Below, piece by piece: positions 60,035 through 64,000 of a DNA stretch of 64,000 nt; position 1 is the first letter of the stretch; every line of letters begins with the position of its first letter. The stretch comes from JANOMH01 sp031422295. Its GTDB lineage: Bacteria; Pseudomonadota; Alphaproteobacteria; Rhodobacterales; Rhodobacteraceae. The stretch is from assembly GCA_031422295.1 (NCBI GenBank), contig JANOQM010000053.1, positions 1 through 64,000 on the forward strand, written 5' to 3'. Both the position numbers and the translations under genes were made by a program. A model generated the notes under the pieces. The model saw only the letters and a list, made by a program, of their open reading frames with translations, searched no databases and was not told the origin of the DNA.

Positions 60035-60622
60035 ATGGAAAAACCAGAAGACCTGTTGCGCTATTGGCTGGATGAGGTTGGGCCAAAAGGCTGGTATGGT
60101 GGCACGGCGGAACTTGACGCAGAGATCCGCAGCCGGTTTTTGTCATCCTGGGAAGCTGCGATGGAAGGCGCTTGCGGGTTGTGGCTGACTTATCCTGTCG
60201 GAACCCTTGCCTACATCATCCTGACCGACCAGTTTCCGCGCAACATGTTTCGTGATCAATCCAAAGCGTTTGCGTCAGACAGGCATGCGCGGGCGGCGTC
60301 CAAAGTTGCGATTACCCGCGACTGGGATCTGCGGCTCAGCGAGCCTGCCCGGCAGTTTTATTACCTGCCGCTGATGCATTCGGAAAATCTGGTCGATCAG
60401 GACAGGTGCGTGCGGCTGATGGCGGCCCGGATGCAGGGCGGCGGGCCCAATAACTTGCTGCATGCCAAGGCGCACCGCGAAGTGATCCGCCAGTTCGGGC
60501 GCTTTCCGTTTCGCAACGCGGCCTTGGACCGGGCATCCAGTGCCCCAGAGGCGGCTTGGTTACTGGCAGGAGGATACGGAGCCGCCTTGCGTGCCGTGTC
60601 AGGTGGCGAGGCTGCGGCCTGA
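60035..60622 (+). CDS. DUF924 protein
   Basis: A 195-residue DUF924 member (helical, TPR-like fold). The conserved segments are RYWLDEVGPKGWYGG, LAYIILTDQFPRNMFRDQSKAFASD and FYYLPLMHSENLVDQDRCV. Function unknown. GAGGTGA is well placed for ATG 60035; the GTG three bases before is an alternative. Confidence 0.9.
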   Translation: MEKPEDLLRYWLDEVGPKGWYGGTAELDAEIRSRFLSSWEAAMEGACGLWLTYPVGTLAYIILTDQFPRNMFRDQSKAFASDRHARAASKVAITRDWDLRLSEPARQFYYLPLMHSENLVDQDRCVRLMAARMQGGGPNNLLHAKAHREVIRQFGRFPFRNAALDRASSAPEAAWLLAGGYGAALRAVSGGEAAA

Positions 60623-60749
60623 AAAACCCTGCCCGATTGATTTGATTTAGCGCCGTTTTGGCGTGCCTTGCGGCGGCACATATTAACGCATCCGCAAATC
60701 TATACGCCCCATATTCTGCCCATTGCAGCGGGACTGCAGGGGAGAAGGC

Positions 60750-62279
60750 GTGAAGCAGGACAAAATCATGGCAGCCGTGTCCGGGCGGGCCGAGGGGTTG
60801 GGCGAATCCTGGAACTTGCCGGGCGAAGCTGCGCAGCCAGAACGGGGCAGTATCGCCACAGACATCATGAATATGATGGAGCAGGGCATACTGGTCTGGT
60901 CTGCGGATGGGTTTTGCGAATTACACAACAGCCGGATTTATCAGGTGCTGGAACTGCGTGGCGGCGATCTGTCGATTGGGACCAAATGCAGTGATTTCAG
61001 GGACCGTTCCTTGGCCCGCGGCGAATTTGATATCGCTAGCCGGGTCGAGACTGATGCGCTTATCCAAGCCCATCGCCCCTATTCGTTTGACCGACTGCTG
61101 CCGTCTGGCCGGGTTGTCCTGACCAGTGGCCGACCCATGCGCGGCGGCGGCTATGTGGTCACTTATACTGATGTTAGTGACGCCCGCAAAGCCGCCCTAG
61201 AACTGGATGCCGCCCGCCTGCAGGCGCAAGAAGCAGAAGTTCGCGCCTGTGATGTATTGGTGCAGGAACGCTCCCGGCAGGCCGAGGCCAAGCTGTTGTC
61301 GCAACTGGATGAGTGGTTGCAATCGTGCAAATCGCTGAACGAACTGTTCCTGATCGTGGCCCGCTTCATGGCGCGCTTGCTGGTCGGGTCCAAAGGTGAA
61401 TTGTATATCTACTCCAACAGCCGCGATGCGCTGGAAGGTAAATGTAACTGGAATACCATCGATTTGCATACGACCATCGCGGCCGACAGCTGCTGGGCCC
61501 TGCGTCGGGGAAGGTCCTACAAGTATCAGACGGACGGGCTGTGTTTCAGTTGCGAACACGTTGAACATCACCAGCACCGCGTTGCAGTCGAAGAATATAT
61601 CTGTGTGCCAATCGTGGCGCATGGCGATACTGTCGGGCTGTTGCATATCCGGTTTGATCATCTGGGTGAAGGTTCGGCGCGGATTGCCGACAAGGGCAAC
61701 TTTGCAATCCGCTGTGGCGAACACATCTCGATGGCAATTGCCAATGTCAAATTGCGCGACGAGTTACGCGACCAGTCAATCCGCGATCCCCTGACCGGAC
61801 TGTACAACCGCCGGTTCTTTATGGATGCGATCAGGCGTGAAATTTCGATCAGCGAACGACGCGGCGCTACTTTTGGTGTGATCTCGTTTGACGCGGACAA
61901 GTTCAAACTGTTCAACGACAATCACGGCCATGATGCGGGTGATATGGTGCTGCGCGCAATTGGTGATAAGCTTGCCGAAGTGTTCGCGGCAGGTGAAATC
62001 TCGTGCCGGTTTGGCGGAGAGGAATTTACCGTGCTGGTCCCAGCCGCCGATCTGGCCGCCACCACCGCGCTAGCCGAACGTCTGCGAGATGCGATAGCGA
62101 CAATGCCCGTGCGCTATATGGACGGCTTTTTGCCCCGTGTCACGATTTCCATAGGTGTGTCGGCTTATCCCGGTTCGGGGCTGCAACCGCAAGAACTGCT
62201 GCGCCGCGCCGACGATGCGCTGTACCGCGCCAAAGAGGCCGGGCGCAATTGTGTCCGCAGTGACGGTGACATTGCATAG
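60750..62279 (+). CDS. Diguanylate cyclase with PAS and GAF domains
   Basis: A 509-residue cytoplasmic signalling enzyme making cyclic di-GMP. An N-terminal PAS-7-type domain (about 30-145, MMEQGILVWSADGFCELHNSRIYQVLEL) is followed by a helical linker, then a GAF domain (about 175-335) that holds a Cys/His cluster (CFSCEHVEHHQH). The C-terminal GGDEF domain has DPLTGLYNRRFF, FDADKFKLFND and active-site GGEEF near residue 422. No RxxD inhibitory site precedes GGEEF. Start GTG at 60750 has GGGGAG eight bases upstream. No membrane segments. Confidence 0.92.
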   Translation: MKQDKIMAAVSGRAEGLGESWNLPGEAAQPERGSIATDIMNMMEQGILVWSADGFCELHNSRIYQVLELRGGDLSIGTKCSDFRDRSLARGEFDIASRVETDALIQAHRPYSFDRLLPSGRVVLTSGRPMRGGGYVVTYTDVSDARKAALELDAARLQAQEAEVRACDVLVQERSRQAEAKLLSQLDEWLQSCKSLNELFLIVARFMARLLVGSKGELYIYSNSRDALEGKCNWNTIDLHTTIAADSCWALRRGRSYKYQTDGLCFSCEHVEHHQHRVAVEEYICVPIVAHGDTVGLLHIRFDHLGEGSARIADKGNFAIRCGEHISMAIANVKLRDELRDQSIRDPLTGLYNRRFFMDAIRREISISERRGATFGVISFDADKFKLFNDNHGHDAGDMVLRAIGDKLAEVFAAGEISCRFGGEEFTVLVPAADLAATTALAERLRDAIATMPVRYMDGFLPRVTISIGVSAYPGSGLQPQELLRRADDALYRAKEAGRNCVRSDGDIA

Positions 62280-62323
62280 GGCGGTTAGCCGCTATGACGT
62301 GACCTCTCTGGCCGGGGGTGGGA

Positions 62324-62347
62324 AATTAGTTTAACATCGAACTAATT
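62324..62347 (+). promoter_or_regulatory. AATTAGTT-N8-AACTAATT dyad upstream of lpdA
   Basis: Two perfectly complementary 8-base arms (62324-62331, 62340-62347) with an 8-base spacer. It ends 22 bases before the lpdA start, just before the ribosome binding site GAAGGAGAAG. It looks like an operator. Confidence 0.5.
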
Positions 62348-62369
62348 CAGCCGCGCGAAGGAGAAGCAG

Positions 62370-63764
62370 ATGGCCGCCAAGAACTTTGATATGATCGTGA
62401 TCGGTGCTGGCCCCGGCGGCTATGTCGCTGCGATCCGGGCCGCGCAACTGGGTCTTAAGGTTGTCATAGTCGAGCGTGAACATCTGGGCGGGATATGTCT
62501 GAACTGGGGGTGTATCCCGACAAAGGCCATGTTGCGGTCGTCGGAAGTGTTCCATTTGATGCACCGCGCCAAAGAATTTGGTCTTGCGGCGACGGAGATC
62601 AGCTATGATCTGGACGCAGTGGTAAAACGTTCGCGCGGAGTGGCCAAGCAACTCTCATCAGGTATCGGCCATCTGATGAAGAAGAATAAGATCGAGGTGG
62701 TAATGGGCACCGCCACGCTGACCGGGGCCAATGCTGTTTCGGTCAAGACCGATAAAGGCGCCGTCGAACTGACCGCCAAGGCGGTGGTTCTGGCAACTGG
62801 AGCCCGCGCCCGGACGCTGCCGGGGCTCGAGGCGGATGGCGATCTGGTCTGGATGTACAAACACGCGCTGACCCCGCCACGGATGCCAAAAAACCTGCTG
62901 GTCATCGGGTCGGGTGCGATTGGCATTGAGTTTGCCAGTTTTTACAACACTTTGGGGGCTAACACGACGGTGGTCGAGGTGCTGGACCGTATCCTTCCGG
63001 TCGAGGATGCCGAAATTTCGGCCTTTGCTAAAAAAGCGTTCCTCAAACAGGGTATGACAATTCTGGAAAACGCCGGGGTCAAACAGCTGGATCGCACCCC
63101 TGGCAAAGTGGTCGCGCATATCGAACAGAATGGCGCGGTGACACAGCACGAGTTTGATACCGTGATTTCTGCGGTCGGCATTGTCGGCAATACCGAGGAT
63201 CTGGGGCTGGAAGCCTTGGGTGTGAAAATAGACCGCACGCATGTTGTGACGGATGAATATTGCCGCACCGGGGTACCGGGCGTCTATGCGATTGGCGATC
63301 TCGTGGCGGGACCGTGGCTTGCGCACAAGGCAAGCCACGAAGGGGTCATGGTGGCCGAACTTATTGCGGGTCAGCATCCGCATGCGGTGAAACCCGAATC
63401 CATCGCCGGTTGCACCTATTGCCAGCCGCAGATTGCCTCTGTCGGATATACCGAGGCCAAGGCCCGCGAAAAGGGTTATGACGTCAAAGTGGGCCGTTTT
63501 CCGTTTATTGGCAATGGCAAGGCGATTGCTTTGGGCGAGGCCGAGGGCATGATCAAGACGGTGTTCGATGCCAAAACCGGCGAATTGCTGGGCGCACATA
63601 TGATCGGCGCAGAAGTGACCGAACTGATCCAGGGCTATGTCATTGGCAGGCAACTCGAGACGACCGAAGCGGATTTGATGGCGACGGTGTTCCCGCATCC
63701 GACCCTGTCCGAAATGATGCACGAGGCCGTCTTGGACGCCTATGGGCGGGCGATCCATATGTGA
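62370..63764 (+). CDS. lpdA: Dihydrolipoyl dehydrogenase
   Basis: E3 flavoenzyme of 2-oxoacid dehydrogenase complexes, 464 aa. FAD motif VIGAGPGGYVAAIRAAQLG, redox disulfide GGICLNWGCIPTK, NAD motif VIGSGAIGIEFASFY and the C-terminal catalytic His-Glu (HPTLSEMMHEAVLDAYG) are intact. No E1 or E2 gene is in the window, so the complex it serves cannot be told. GAAGGAGAAG is a strong ribosome binding site. Confidence 0.96.
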   Translation: MAAKNFDMIVIGAGPGGYVAAIRAAQLGLKVVIVEREHLGGICLNWGCIPTKAMLRSSEVFHLMHRAKEFGLAATEISYDLDAVVKRSRGVAKQLSSGIGHLMKKNKIEVVMGTATLTGANAVSVKTDKGAVELTAKAVVLATGARARTLPGLEADGDLVWMYKHALTPPRMPKNLLVIGSGAIGIEFASFYNTLGANTTVVEVLDRILPVEDAEISAFAKKAFLKQGMTILENAGVKQLDRTPGKVVAHIEQNGAVTQHEFDTVISAVGIVGNTEDLGLEALGVKIDRTHVVTDEYCRTGVPGVYAIGDLVAGPWLAHKASHEGVMVAELIAGQHPHAVKPESIAGCTYCQPQIASVGYTEAKAREKGYDVKVGRFPFIGNGKAIALGEAEGMIKTVFDAKTGELLGAHMIGAEVTELIQGYVIGRQLETTEADLMATVFPHPTLSEMMHEAVLDAYGRAIHM

Positions 63765-64000
63765 CGGAGAGATGAGGTGTCAGGTTAAGACTGGCAGCTG
63801 CCGGGCGAGCCGAATCAGGCTGACGTGAAAATCTGAAAAAGATTGCGTGGCTGCTGCAGATGCAACCTAGACAAGAAAGTCAATTCTACGTCTAAATCAT
63901 GGGTAGATTAGGCTTGATGATTTGGCCGCAAGGCGGGTGCTGCCGTCTTAAATAGACCTTTATTTCGTCTTTAGACTGTCTCCCTGCGGTCCAACGGCCT
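63765..64000. other. Window end, no gene seen
   Basis: 236 bases after lpdA with no convincing reading frame; A/T-rich from about 63870. It may hold a promoter of a gene beyond the window. Confidence 0.3.

Overview
The window looks like a chromosomal segment of an alphaproteobacterium of the family Rhodobacteraceae (Roseobacter-like). The evidence is the high G+C content, ALA synthase (C5 heme route absent here), a VPLPA/PEP-CTERM-type protein, a Hint-domain protein, separate homocysteine-methyltransferase and corrinoid proteins, a tatABC-DUF815 / nlpD-pcm-surE block, and intergenic palindromes of the kind common in this family. No rRNA, CRISPR array or replication origin was seen. Three tRNA genes are present (two Val, one Asp). 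Most of the window is ordinary housekeeping DNA; only the first 2.2 kb is clearly accessory.

Layout. 1-2.2 kb: the end of a Mu-like prophage remnant (Mor-like activator) followed by a degenerate IS3-family element. 2.2-12.5 kb: exported protein, DEAD-box helicase, BLUF photoreceptor, OsmC, RF3, lipoprotein, Hint protein, SDR, orphan ABC ATPase, WYL regulator. 12.6-18 kb: tatABC-DUF815 facing nlpD-like/pcm/surE. 18-21.4 kb: SDR, bioY, DUF1801, purF. 21.6-29 kb: a B12/one-carbon locus (DUF1638, corrinoid protein, betaine/homocysteine methyltransferase) that also holds a DNA methylase with a nuclease-like tail, a radical SAM protein and an MprF-like protein. 29-37.8 kb: fused RimB-RimK, tgt, VPLPA protein, lon, HU-like protein, tRNAs. 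37.9-50 kb: M20 peptidase, hemA, rodZ-like, ispG, dsbA-like, amiC, PBP1A, prfB and a frameshifted GNAT gene. 50-54 kb: a bactofilin/M23 cell-shape pair, DUF455 and Bcp. 54-64 kb: YhdP-like protein, queA, MFS, DUF924, a diguanylate cyclase and lpdA.

Themes. The cell-envelope genes form a loose set: an NlpD-like factor with degenerate catalytic residues, the amidase AmiC, PBP1A, RodZ-like protein, bactofilin with an M23 peptidase, and a YhdP-like lipid-transport protein. Queuosine genes (tgt, queA) occur at two places. The homocysteine-methyltransferase unit and the B12-binding unit are separate proteins about 1.4 kb apart, which fits a split methionine synthase.

The most distinctive non-coding signal is a family of nine short palindromes (core GGTGGGTTNNAACCCACC). 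They lie almost exclusively at gene 3' ends, in three cases so exactly that the TAA stop codon is the first triplet of the repeat; one copy carries a compensatory base-pair change. Further dyads lie upstream of the corrinoid gene, bmt, rodZ and lpdA. All functional statements rest on reading the sequence and knowledge of the families; no database search was made.
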